Positions 26,624 through 34,850 of a DNA stretch of 64,000 nucleotides are shown in pieces. The translations under genes were made by a program, and so were the position numbers. Source of the stretch: Saprospiraceae bacterium (GTDB taxonomy: Bacteria > Bacteroidota > Bacteroidia > Chitinophagales > Saprospiraceae); the NCBI GenBank assembly GCA_022448945.1, contig JAKVCV010000022.1, forward strand, positions 1 through 64,000. Reading direction: 5' to 3'. Below the pieces are notes generated by a model. It was not told the origin of the DNA. It searched no databases and saw nothing but the letters and a program-made list of their open reading frames with translations. How positions within the stretch are numbered: the stretch's first letter is position 1; the number at the start of each line of letters is the position of its first letter.

Positions 26624-27707
26624 GGATCTGACGTTTTTTTTCCATCAGTTTTTGAGTTTTATTATATTCTTCCCATACACCGATGTCCATCCATGATTTT
26701 TCACTTACAGGGAAAACACCTACCTTACCTTTATTCTTAATTACTTTTTCCATTAAGTGTGTAATGTGAAAGAGTTTGTCATTAGGAATTAATTCTAAAA
26801 CTTCAGGTTCTAGAATGTAAAAGCCAGTATTTACCAAAAAATTAAAATTTGGTTTTTCATTTAATGATATTAACACACCATTTTCTACAGTTTCAAAAGT
26901 GCCATATGGTATTGCATAGTTTTTGATTGCACCAACTGCAGTTATCAGGTTTTCGTTTTCTTTGTGGTAATTCATGATTTGTGTGTAATCATCATCGATT
27001 AGAATATCACAATTGGAAACAAAAAATGTTGTTTTTATTTTATCTTTCAACATAGATAAACTGCCAGCTGTACCCAGGGGTTTTTTTTCATGTACAAATC
27101 CAATGTTATAGGGGTGATCAATATCTTCAAAATATTGTTGAATCATATTAGCTTTGTAATTTACTGTAAAGAAGAAATCTGATACACCATGTCGGCAAAA
27201 ATTATCGATAATAACTTCAGCGATTGGTTTACTGCCAAGTGGCACAAGTGGTTTAGGGATAATATTTGTTATTGGGCGCAACCTAGTTCCTTCACCACCT
27301 GCCATTATAACAACAGGACAGCCATTTAATTTATTATCTTTTTGTTTGAGGTAATTTTCATCAAATAAATCTTCCCAAAAAATGATATTGTTAACAAGTT
27401 GGGTTTTAGTGTCTATTACAGGCATATATTCCATCCTAAAACGAAGCATAATATTTTTGATGTCATTATAGTTGTCATCAGTAGTAGCCGTTTTTGCATC
27501 TTTCCTTAAAATATTAAAAATATCGGTTGATAGATCAATGTTTTTGAGAATTGCTCTTTGAATGTCACCAATACTAACTACACTAATAAATTTGTTTTCT
27601 TCATCGACAACTATTAATAATTTACGCATTAATTTGTCCATTTGCTGAATAGATTTCAACACGGTTTCATTTTTGTTTATTATTAAGTCTTTTAATGAAT
27701 GTTTCAT
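26616..27707 (-). CDS. Sugar-nucleotidyltransferase with N-terminal CBS pair (PtmE-like)
   Basis: A 363-residue protein. Residues 1 to about 115 form two CBS motifs (SLKDLIINKNETVLKSIQ and the EYMPVIDTK segment). From about residue 126 the NTP-transferase domain starts at CPVVIMAGGEGTRLRPIT, followed by PKPLVPLGSKPI, the metal-binding NCDILIDDDY and EKPNFNFLVNTGFYIL. CBS plus NTP_transferase is the architecture of Campylobacter PtmE, a glucosamine-1-phosphate guanylyltransferase in legionaminic acid synthesis. The CBS pair probably senses nucleotides. LegB and a reductase lie just upstream on the same strand. The exact nucleotide (GTP, CTP or dTTP) is not settled by the sequence. Confidence 0.85.
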   Translation of the reverse strand: MKHSLKDLIINKNETVLKSIQQMDKLMRKLLIVVDEENKFISVVSIGDIQRAILKNIDLSTDIFNILRKDAKTATTDDNYNDIKNIMLRFRMEYMPVIDTKTQLVNNIIFWEDLFDENYLKQKDNKLNGCPVVIMAGGEGTRLRPITNIIPKPLVPLGSKPIAEVIIDNFCRHGVSDFFFTVNYKANMIQQYFEDIDHPYNIGFVHEKKPLGTAGSLSMLKDKIKTTFFVSNCDILIDDDYTQIMNYHKENENLITAVGAIKNYAIPYGTFETVENGVLISLNEKPNFNFLVNTGFYILEPEVLELIPNDKLFHITHLMEKVIKNKGKVGVFPVSEKSWMDIGVWEEYNKTQKLMEKKRQIHD

Positions 27708-27770
27708 AATTGATCTGCTATATTGGAGATGACATTGTTTTGGTCAAAAGTCTAATTATTTTTAATATTA

Positions 27771-28607
27771 TTATTTCATTTCAGATATTATTTTTTCTAT
27801 GCCTGTTTCAATTTTTACCTGAGGTTTCCAGTCTAGTACTTTTTTTGCTAAGCTAATATCAGCTTTGGTGTCCATGATTTCATTTAAGCGAATTGTTCCA
27901 TCTGAAACGATTTCTTTATGAATGCTACAGATATTCATTATCATTTCTGCTATTTCTTTTACATTATATGAGTCTCCACTAGCAATATTAATTGATTCAG
28001 AATTAGGTCTTTTTATACTTTTTAATATAGCAGAAATTAAGTCATCAATGTGAATATAATCTCTTTTTGGGGTTAGTGATCGCAGATGAATTTTCTTTTT
28101 GTTTTTGTCCAAAACCTGTTCACAAATTAAAGGAATAAGAAATTTTTTTGATAATCCTGAACCATATAAATTAAAGGGTCGAAGGATACAGATTTCGAGA
28201 TCAAAATTTTCACGATAAAAATTACATATTTCCTCAGCCATAATTTTACTTTGCATGTATGGGTTGGAGGGAATTAGTTCATGTTCTTCGTCTATTGGCA
28301 AATATTGGGGGTTGCCATATACATAAGATGAAATATATGTGAGGGGTATGTTTGCTTTACGAACAGCTTCTAAAACGTGGGCAGTCCCCACTGTATTGGT
28401 CTGATAAAACAGATTGGGCTGCTCCCAACTTTGTGGTACAAAAGTCAGAGCAGCAAGATGTATTACATGTTTACAGTCTTCAAAAGAAGGTATATGGTGG
28501 TTTAGGTTACAATCGGAGATTAAGAGATCATAGCCTTCGTTCTTAAGCCTTTTTACAAGATGGGTTCCAACAAACCCATCTGCTCCTGTTAACCCTATTT
28601 TATCCAT
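27771..28607 (-). CDS. NAD(P)-dependent sugar epimerase/reductase (extended SDR)
   Basis: A 278-residue extended short-chain dehydrogenase. The dinucleotide loop is GLTGADGFVGTHL, the active-site Ser segment is TYISSYVYGN and the catalytic pair is Y-M-Q-S-K. A RPFNLYGSG motif and a KRDYIHIDDLISA stretch are typical of sugar-nucleotide epimerases and reductases. At 278 residues it is shorter than dehydratases and fits 4-keto reductases of the RMD or RmlD type. Next to LegB it may reduce the 4-keto sugar that LegB makes; that is inference. It lies 63 bp upstream of the nucleotidyltransferase gene. Confidence 0.8.
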   Translation of the reverse strand: MDKIGLTGADGFVGTHLVKRLKNEGYDLLISDCNLNHHIPSFEDCKHVIHLAALTFVPQSWEQPNLFYQTNTVGTAHVLEAVRKANIPLTYISSYVYGNPQYLPIDEEHELIPSNPYMQSKIMAEEICNFYRENFDLEICILRPFNLYGSGLSKKFLIPLICEQVLDKNKKKIHLRSLTPKRDYIHIDDLISAILKSIKRPNSESINIASGDSYNVKEIAEMIMNICSIHKEIVSDGTIRLNEIMDTKADISLAKKVLDWKPQVKIETGIEKIISEMK

Positions 28608-28644
28608 AAAACATTTATATTATTGTCAGAATTTAATTTTAGTA

Positions 28645-29631
28645 CTATAGGTTATAAATGTCTGCTTTATATAATTTTAGGTTTTCTTTATTGTCAAACC
28701 ATTCAATAGTGGCTTTAATGCCATCTGCTAATGAATGCTCGGGTACCCATCCGGTATATTCCTTGAGTTTCTTTTGTGAGCCATAGAGTCTGTAGACCTC
28801 TGAATTTGCAGGGCGCATTCGTTGTGTGTCCTGTACTATTCGGGCTTTTGGATTTATTTGTCCTATTATTGTTTCTGCTAATACCTGAATTGAGATCTCA
28901 TCTTCTGTAGCTATATTACAATCTTGACCTATCAATTCCTTGCATTTGGCAATTTCAAGAAAACCACGGACAGTATCTTCTACATATACTAGGTCACGTG
29001 TAGGTTTTAAATCACCTAACTTGATTTCTTCAAAATTATTCAGCAGCTGACTGATTATTGTAGGAATTATAGCACGCGCACTTTGTCTTGGTCCGTATGT
29101 GTTAAAAGGACGGACAATAGTTAATGGTAGTTCAAAAGACCTGTAAAAAGATTCAGCAATAGAATCCGCTCCGATTTTAGAAGCGGAATATGGCGATTGA
29201 GGTTGTCGGGGATGATTTTCATCTATAGGGATATATTGAGCAGTTCCATAAACTTCTGAAGTAGAAGTTACTATCACCCGTTCAACACAAAGGTCTTTTG
29301 CAGCTTGAACGATATTTAATGTCCCTTTTACATTTGTATTGATATAGGTATCTGGTGAATGATAAGAATAAGGAATTGCGATTAATGCTGCTAGATGGAA
29401 CACTGTATCGATATCTTTCATTGCAGTACGTACTCCATTAGGGTCCTGGACATCTCCCATGAATATGTCGATCTTGTCTAATATATATTTAGGTAAACTA
29501 TCGAGCCAACCCCATGAATTAAATGAATTGTAATAGCAAAATGCTCGTACTTGATATCCTTCCCTTACCAGCAATTCTGTTAAATGAGATCCGATAAATC
29601 CATCTGCCCCTGTTACTAATATTTTTTTCAT
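28645..29631 (-). CDS. legB: NAD-dependent 4,6-dehydratase, LegB-like
   Basis: A 328-residue extended SDR with the NAD loop GADGFIGSHL, the active-site STSEVYGTAQY and a Y-S-A-S-K catalytic pair. The early segment CYYNSFNSWGWLD is characteristic of the LegB subfamily, and TSEVYGTA plus RPFNTYGPRQSARA fit a 4,6-dehydratase. In Campylobacter, LegB converts GDP-GlcNAc to the 4-keto-6-deoxy product on the way to legionaminic acid. No aminotransferase (LegC) or sialic acid synthase (NeuB/LegI) is present here, so another product is likely. It overlaps the GT2 gene by 4 bp. Confidence 0.85.
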   Translation of the reverse strand: MKKILVTGADGFIGSHLTELLVREGYQVRAFCYYNSFNSWGWLDSLPKYILDKIDIFMGDVQDPNGVRTAMKDIDTVFHLAALIAIPYSYHSPDTYINTNVKGTLNIVQAAKDLCVERVIVTSTSEVYGTAQYIPIDENHPRQPQSPYSASKIGADSIAESFYRSFELPLTIVRPFNTYGPRQSARAIIPTIISQLLNNFEEIKLGDLKPTRDLVYVEDTVRGFLEIAKCKELIGQDCNIATEDEISIQVLAETIIGQINPKARIVQDTQRMRPANSEVYRLYGSQKKLKEYTGWVPEHSLADGIKATIEWFDNKENLKLYKADIYNL

Positions 29632-30506
29632 CTTTTTAATTTGTTAGCTACACTTTTCAAAATAACAACAGGGTTATAAAAAAAAGATTTTAAGAAAAAT
29701 AACATACCTCTGCTTTTGTTATTACCATCACCCCACCAGGACGCTCCAACAATCTTGTACATTTTTGCAAAACAATATCGTTCAAATTTTTTTGAATGGA
29801 AAAGGTTATTATCCTTAGCACATTTATATGTAAATAAAGCATCTTTTTCCATATGTGCAACATTATTGTGCATATTATTTGAGTGAATTCTATATGACCA
29901 TAAGGGTATTGGTACCCTGCCAACTTTAAAATATTTGGCTACCCGAAAGAAAAACTCCTGATCTGCTGCATTTGCAAGTCCAGTGTTAAATGCACCTGTT
30001 TTTTCAATCACTTTTCTTTTCACTAGAATGCTACTTGGTGCAGGAATACATGTGCCTTCCCATCCCAATAAGTCTTCTAACAGCCACCCTTCTTTACCTC
30101 TAATAATTTCTCCTGTTTCTTGAGACGCACTATTAATAATCATTGCATCTGAATGTACTAAGCCTAATTCCTCGTCTAATTCAAATTTTTCAAGTTTTTT
30201 TTCAATATTACCAGAAGACCAAATGTCATCGGCATCTAAAAACCCCAGATATTCACCTTTAGAAAGCTTGTATCCATGGTTTCTTGCTGCGGATACTCCT
30301 GCATTCTTTTGTGTAATATATTGTATTCTTTTATCTTCTGATAATAATTTATTAATAATAACATCTTGATTATCAGTAGAGCCATCATTAATTATGATTA
30401 GTTCAAGATTCTTATGAGTTTGAGCTAAGACTGAACGGACCGTTTCCTCAATGTATAAACCAGCATTATAGGCTGGTATGATTACAGAAACTAAAACCTC
30501 TTTCAT
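29628..30506 (-). CDS. GT2 glycosyltransferase
   Basis: A 292-residue GT-A protein. It begins with VSVIIPAYNAGLYIEETVRSVLAQT, followed by LIIINDGSTDNQD and the DXD motif in GEYLGFLDADDIW. These are the standard GT2 donor and metal sites. The C-terminal tail is rich in aromatic and basic residues (SFFYNPVVILKSVANKLKR) and probably binds the membrane surface. The enzyme adds a sugar to a lipid-linked acceptor in the cytoplasm. Its stop overlaps the start of legB by 4 bp, so the two are translationally coupled. Confidence 0.9.
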   Translation of the reverse strand: MKEVLVSVIIPAYNAGLYIEETVRSVLAQTHKNLELIIINDGSTDNQDVIINKLLSEDKRIQYITQKNAGVSAARNHGYKLSKGEYLGFLDADDIWSSGNIEKKLEKFELDEELGLVHSDAMIINSASQETGEIIRGKEGWLLEDLLGWEGTCIPAPSSILVKRKVIEKTGAFNTGLANAADQEFFFRVAKYFKVGRVPIPLWSYRIHSNNMHNNVAHMEKDALFTYKCAKDNNLFHSKKFERYCFAKMYKIVGASWWGDGNNKSRGMLFFLKSFFYNPVVILKSVANKLKR

Positions 30507-30535
30507 TTGTTAATTCATGTTTTTGTAGGTTAAAA

Positions 30536-31663
30536 TCAGGTATGTCTTTCAACCAACTTACTGGCATTTTTTAATACATTTTCAAAGGTATAATGCATGG
30601 CATGGTCTATCCGCAATTGTTCTAATTCAGGTGCTTCGCCATTATTTAAAAAGGATTCAATTAAATTCAATTGTTCTTCCCCATCATTGTGCATATACAT
30701 AATATTCCCCAGGTCTTTATATTCGCTAAAAACAGGCCCAAAAACGGGTTTCCCTTGTGTTAGATATACCAGTGTTTTGTGATGATGAACGGTATTTGCA
30801 TGGTATTCCATGTCCATAAAGGAAATACAGAATTTAGCATTTTTTATATAATTTTTTAGCGTTTTAAAGTGCCTTGACCCAATAGAATGGAGGTTGTTGT
30901 ATTTTTTTTCTTCAAAAATACGTTTTGCAGCTGTTAGGTCCTTTTCCTTTATAGGGCGGCTATATAGCCTCAATGGTCCAACAAAAAGAAAAGGAACATC
31001 TGGAAATTTAGTAATAGCACGTTCAAGTAAAGAAAAGTCCATCCGATGGTCTATTACTCCTGCATATAAAGCATAGTCTTTAATTTCAATATCCATATTA
31101 TTAAGTTCTTCAGGGCTTGTAATAAATTCTTCTGAAGAAATTCCATGTGGGACAACATATTTTGGAGCACTGAAATCTCCATAATCATCCAGAAAGCGCT
31201 GGGAAGTAGCAAAAAGCAAGTCGGAATTTTTACATAATTCATGTTCTCCCAGGTATTGGAAATAATAAAAATCAACGCAATGGTAAATGCCAAACTTGCA
31301 ACCCAATAGTTTATGGTTGTACAGACGTAAAGGATCAAATGCCCACAGAATAGTATCCTCAATACCTTTTTTTTGAAAATAATTCTTAAGGTGTTTTGAT
31401 ATTAACTTATTATTCAACCTGTTAAGGAAGCTACTTCTTAATGGTAGAAAATTTTCATAATTTATATAATGTAAATTTTCATTGTATGCCCCCTCAGTAA
31501 TGGGGTTAGAGAATAGATTACTTAACCGCCATTTAGTAGGAGGGTTGATAAAGTAGACTGTATTTTTTTTTGATAATTCATAAGCATAGTTCTGCTTTGA
31601 ATACCAAAGGTCGCCCCATGGTTCGTTAGATGTTATTAGTATTGTTTGGTTTTCTAACTTCAT
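30536..31663 (-). CDS. Putative glycosyltransferase
   Basis: A 375-residue GT-B-like protein. The N-terminus holds TILITSNEPWGDLWYSKQNYA and TVYFINPPTKWR, and the middle has DLLFATSQRFLDDYG. The C-terminal half contains DYALYAGVIDHRMDFSLLE, VPFLFVGPLRLYSR and NTVHHHKTLVYLTQGKPVFGP, where a TVHHHKTLVYL segment replaces the usual donor-site E-x7-E. This resembles TuaH-like glycosyltransferases. It ends 30 bp before the GT2 gene. The distant match leaves the exact donor unknown. Confidence 0.76.
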   Translation of the reverse strand: MKLENQTILITSNEPWGDLWYSKQNYAYELSKKNTVYFINPPTKWRLSNLFSNPITEGAYNENLHYINYENFLPLRSSFLNRLNNKLISKHLKNYFQKKGIEDTILWAFDPLRLYNHKLLGCKFGIYHCVDFYYFQYLGEHELCKNSDLLFATSQRFLDDYGDFSAPKYVVPHGISSEEFITSPEELNNMDIEIKDYALYAGVIDHRMDFSLLERAITKFPDVPFLFVGPLRLYSRPIKEKDLTAAKRIFEEKKYNNLHSIGSRHFKTLKNYIKNAKFCISFMDMEYHANTVHHHKTLVYLTQGKPVFGPVFSEYKDLGNIMYMHNDGEEQLNLIESFLNNGEAPELEQLRIDHAMHYTFENVLKNASKLVERHT

Positions 31664-31732
31664 TTTTTCTTTTGGGCTAAGATAATAAATAATCGGGTTA
31701 ACTTTCTGAAGTCGAAATTTGAAATTGTCTAA

Positions 31733-32821
31733 TTAAGTATTTTTTAATAGTGTATTTACAATCCGTTCAGATGTTTTTCCATCCCATAATTCTGGAATTT
31801 CACCTTTTTTCCAGTTATCAGATTTTAATTTATTAAACGCTGCAATGATTTTTTTATGATTAAGACCGATTAATTCATTTGTTCCTAAGGTAATTGTTTC
31901 AGGACGTTCAGTATTTTCCCGAAGTGTAAAACAGGGAACTCCTAAATACGTTGTTTCTTCTTGTATTCCTCCGGAATCGGTAAGTACAGCATAAGCATTT
32001 TTCACCATATATATAAATTGTAGATAACGCATAGGTTCAACCATAATTACGTTTTCAGGCATTCCGACAGCTTTAAGTTGGTTTTGTGTCCGAGGGTGAG
32101 CAGGGAAAATAATAGGTTTATCTCCTGCTTGTGTTCCGAGTAATAAAATGAGTTCTTGTAAGCTTTTTTCTTCATCTACATTTGACGGTCTGTGTAGTGT
32201 CATTAAATAATAAGATCCTTTTGTGAGCGCAAGATCTTTCCAGACTGGTGGCATTTCAATTCTTTCAAGATTGGAAATAAGAGAATCTATCATAACATTA
32301 CCCACAAAAAATATATTGTTTGCATCTGCTCCCATCTTCAATAACTTTTCACCAGCTTCTGGAGTAGTAGTAAAAAATATATCGGCTATTGAATCTGTTA
32401 CCATTCGATTTATTTCTTCGGGCATTCTCAGATCATAGGATCTCAACCCGGCTTCAACATGAATAACTTTTGTATTCATTTTTTTTGCTACAAGCGTACA
32501 GGCCATTGTCGAATTAACATCACCTACAACCAATAAATAGTCACATGGATGATTTAATAATTCCTGTTCAAAAGCGATCATTATTTTTGCAGTCTGTACA
32601 GCATGACTAGCTGAACCTACTTCAAGATTGGCATTAGGGAGTGGGATATTTAGGTCGTCAAAAAAGTTTTGACTTAATTTTTTATCATAATGTTGACCAG
32701 TATGAATTAATCTAAAATTTATATCTGCACCTTTTTCAGTTTTTGCTTTTTTCATAGCATGGATAATAGGCGCTATTTTCATAAAATTTGGTCTTGCTCC
32801 AGCTATTAATGTGATTTTCAT
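31733..32821 (-). CDS. wecB: Non-hydrolysing UDP-HexNAc 2-epimerase (WecB/WbpI family)
   Basis: A 362-residue GT-B-fold epimerase. The start MKITLIAGARPNFMKIAPII carries the UDP-binding Gly-Ala-Arg-Pro motif. The middle has LVVGDVNSTMACTLVAKK and HVEAGLRSYDLRMPEEINR. The C-terminal half has GGIQEETTYLGVPCFTLRENTERPET, with the catalytic Asp, Glu and His residues of the family. The E-E-I-N-R motif fits the non-hydrolysing class. WecB makes UDP-ManNAc, and WbpI acts on UDP-GlcNAc3NAcA. Since WbpA, WbpB and WbpD relatives lie nearby, the WbpI role is attractive but unproven. The gene is divergent from wbpA. Confidence 0.85.
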   Translation of the reverse strand: MKITLIAGARPNFMKIAPIIHAMKKAKTEKGADINFRLIHTGQHYDKKLSQNFFDDLNIPLPNANLEVGSASHAVQTAKIMIAFEQELLNHPCDYLLVVGDVNSTMACTLVAKKMNTKVIHVEAGLRSYDLRMPEEINRMVTDSIADIFFTTTPEAGEKLLKMGADANNIFFVGNVMIDSLISNLERIEMPPVWKDLALTKGSYYLMTLHRPSNVDEEKSLQELILLLGTQAGDKPIIFPAHPRTQNQLKAVGMPENVIMVEPMRYLQFIYMVKNAYAVLTDSGGIQEETTYLGVPCFTLRENTERPETITLGTNELIGLNHKKIIAAFNKLKSDNWKKGEIPELWDGKTSERIVNTLLKNT

Positions 32822-33393
32822 AAAGTTTGTTGAAGAAATTAATAAATAACAAAAGAGCTTTTATGTGTTTAATCAAAAAAAGGGCTTTTGTTAATTGTTT
32901 GAATTAGTTTAATATACAATAATTCATAAATAAGGTTAATAGAATGTTTAGCTGGATTTCAGAATTGGACCTATATGAAATATTTTTAGATTCAATTCTA
33001 TTGTTATTTTGGTTGTTTAAAAGTTGATATTTAATTTTCAAAATTACAACATTTTTGCAGATAGGAACTATTTAAAACTATTTTTTTTCATACTTTTTCG
33101 TTTTTGATTTAACGTTTTATGAGTATACAATAATTAATTAAAACTTGTATGATTATATTTATGTAAATTAATACTTATCAGGTTGTTATGCTATAATAAC
33201 GAATAATTCTATCTGTTAATAATTTAGATCTAATTGTATATTTTGTTTCTAGATTGTCAAGGATTACATGGCAGGAAGTAAATTTTTAGAGAATTCTTTC
33301 TAATACACAAGGAATATTCCTTTAATTTTTCGACTTTTGCTTTTTTTAGACATAAACATATTTTCAAGAGAGTAATAATGTAATAATATATAG
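32822..33393. other. Intergenic region between two divergent genes
   Basis: About 570 bp of AT-rich sequence between the epimerase gene (minus) and the dehydrogenase gene (plus). It must hold both promoters. A CAAAATTA at 33039-33046 would read TAatTTTG on the minus strand, but such boxes arise by chance in sequence this AT-rich. No open frame, hairpin with T-tract or RNA gene is seen. Confidence 0.4.
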
Positions 33394-34686
33394 ATGTATA
33401 ATCAGATTATAAATAAAGAAAAAAAAATAGCAGTTATTGGATTAGGATATGTAGGACTCCCTATAGCTTTAGCCTTTGCTAGAAAAGTTAGTGTTATAGG
33501 TTTTGATATAAATTCTGATAGAATTGAAATGATGAAAAGGGGTGTTGACCCTTCTAAGGAATTAGTATTGGAAGATTTTCAAGCGTGTGATATTCATTTT
33601 ACTTCAGAAATTGAGGAATTAAGAATGGCAAGCTTTTATATAATTGCTGTACCAACACCTATTGATAATTCACGTGTCCCAAATCTTAAGCCCCTTTTTA
33701 GTGCTTCTAATACTGTTGGACAAGTCCTTGAGCAAGGAGATTATGTTGTTTTTGAATCAACAGTTTATCCCGGTTGTACTGAAGAAGATTGTTTGCCGAT
33801 TCTGGAAAAATTATCTGGTTTGAAATTGGGCGAAGGCTTCAAAATTGGTTATTCTCCTGAGCGAATTAATCCAGGTGATAAGGAAAGAACTATAGAAAAA
33901 ATTGTTAAGGTTGTTTCAGGTTCTGATGGTCACGCACTAAACGTTATATCAGACGTATATAAACTAATTATTGATGCAGGTGTATTTTGTGCTTCTTCTA
34001 TCAAGGTAGCTGAAGCTGCTAAAGTTATAGAGAATACTCAACGTGATCTAAATATTGCACTGATGAATGAATTGTCTGTAATATTTGATAAAATGGATAT
34101 TGCTACGCATGATGTTTTAGAAGCAGCAGGAACTAAATGGAACTTTCTTAAATTTTTCCCAGGCTTAGTAGGAGGTCATTGCATAGGTGTTGACCCTTAT
34201 TATTTAACATATAAAGCAAAGAAATTAGGTTATACTCCTCAGGTGATTTTAAGTGGAAGGAGAATCAATGATAATATGTCAAAACATGTGGCTACAAAGA
34301 TTGTACAGATTCTCTTGAAACAGGAGAAGATACTTAAAGTATCGAATGTCCTTGTGATGGGGGTTACTTTTAAAGAGAATGTTTCAGATATAAGAAATTC
34401 TAAGGTGGCTGATGTAGTTTATGCACTTAAGGAATTTTCAGTCAATGTTGATGTTGTTGATCCATGTGCATCATCAGAAGATGTAGAAAAAGAATATGGT
34501 TTCTCTCTTTTAAATAAGCCTGATAAACTTTATGATGCCATAGTTGTTGCTGTAGCACATGATGATTATAAAAAAATAAACTCAGATTTTTTTGTTTCTT
34601 TAAGTGTTGGAACACCTTTTGTGATTGATTTAAAGAATATTTTTGCCAAAGAAGTACTCAAGGACTTTATTGTATGGCGTTTATAA
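33394..34686 (+). CDS. wbpA: UDP-GlcNAc 6-dehydrogenase, WbpA/TviB-like
   Basis: A 430-residue nucleotide-sugar dehydrogenase. NAD is bound by IAVIGLGYVGLPIALAFA (about residues 12-29). The catalytic Cys is in GLVGGHCIGVDPYY, the Lys in SSIKVAEAAKVIENTQRDLN, and the C-terminal UDP domain carries VLVMGVTFKENVSDIRNSK. The segment NIALMNELSVIFDKMDIATHDVLEAAGTKW is characteristic of the TviB/WbpA branch, which makes UDP-GlcNAcA from UDP-GlcNAc. It would supply substrate to the WbpB-like enzyme encoded on the far side of the 7.4-kb repeat gene. Confidence 0.88.
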   Translation: MYNQIINKEKKIAVIGLGYVGLPIALAFARKVSVIGFDINSDRIEMMKRGVDPSKELVLEDFQACDIHFTSEIEELRMASFYIIAVPTPIDNSRVPNLKPLFSASNTVGQVLEQGDYVVFESTVYPGCTEEDCLPILEKLSGLKLGEGFKIGYSPERINPGDKERTIEKIVKVVSGSDGHALNVISDVYKLIIDAGVFCASSIKVAEAAKVIENTQRDLNIALMNELSVIFDKMDIATHDVLEAAGTKWNFLKFFPGLVGGHCIGVDPYYLTYKAKKLGYTPQVILSGRRINDNMSKHVATKIVQILLKQEKILKVSNVLVMGVTFKENVSDIRNSKVADVVYALKEFSVNVDVVDPCASSEDVEKEYGFSLLNKPDKLYDAIVVAVAHDDYKKINSDFFVSLSVGTPFVIDLKNIFAKEVLKDFIVWRL

Positions 34687-34850
34687 TTATAAAATATCTT
34701 AATCGCTTTTTTGCCCTTTTTGTTTTTTAGTTGAATATCACTATCTTCGACATCATAAACTCGCTTTTTAATCTCTTATACACATAAGTGAGAACAATTT
34801 TATCTTTCCACAATTATATGGATAAATCTTTTTGTAACTCAACCTAATAA

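Noticed and set aside
26616-32821. Complete legionaminic or sialic acid pathway
   Set aside because: No NeuB/LegI synthase, LegC aminotransferase or CMP-sugar synthetase is present; the 2-epimerase is of the non-hydrolysing class.
33039-33046. -7 box for the epimerase gene on the minus strand
   Set aside because: The match TAatTTTG lies about 220 bp from the start, in AT-rich sequence where chance matches are common.
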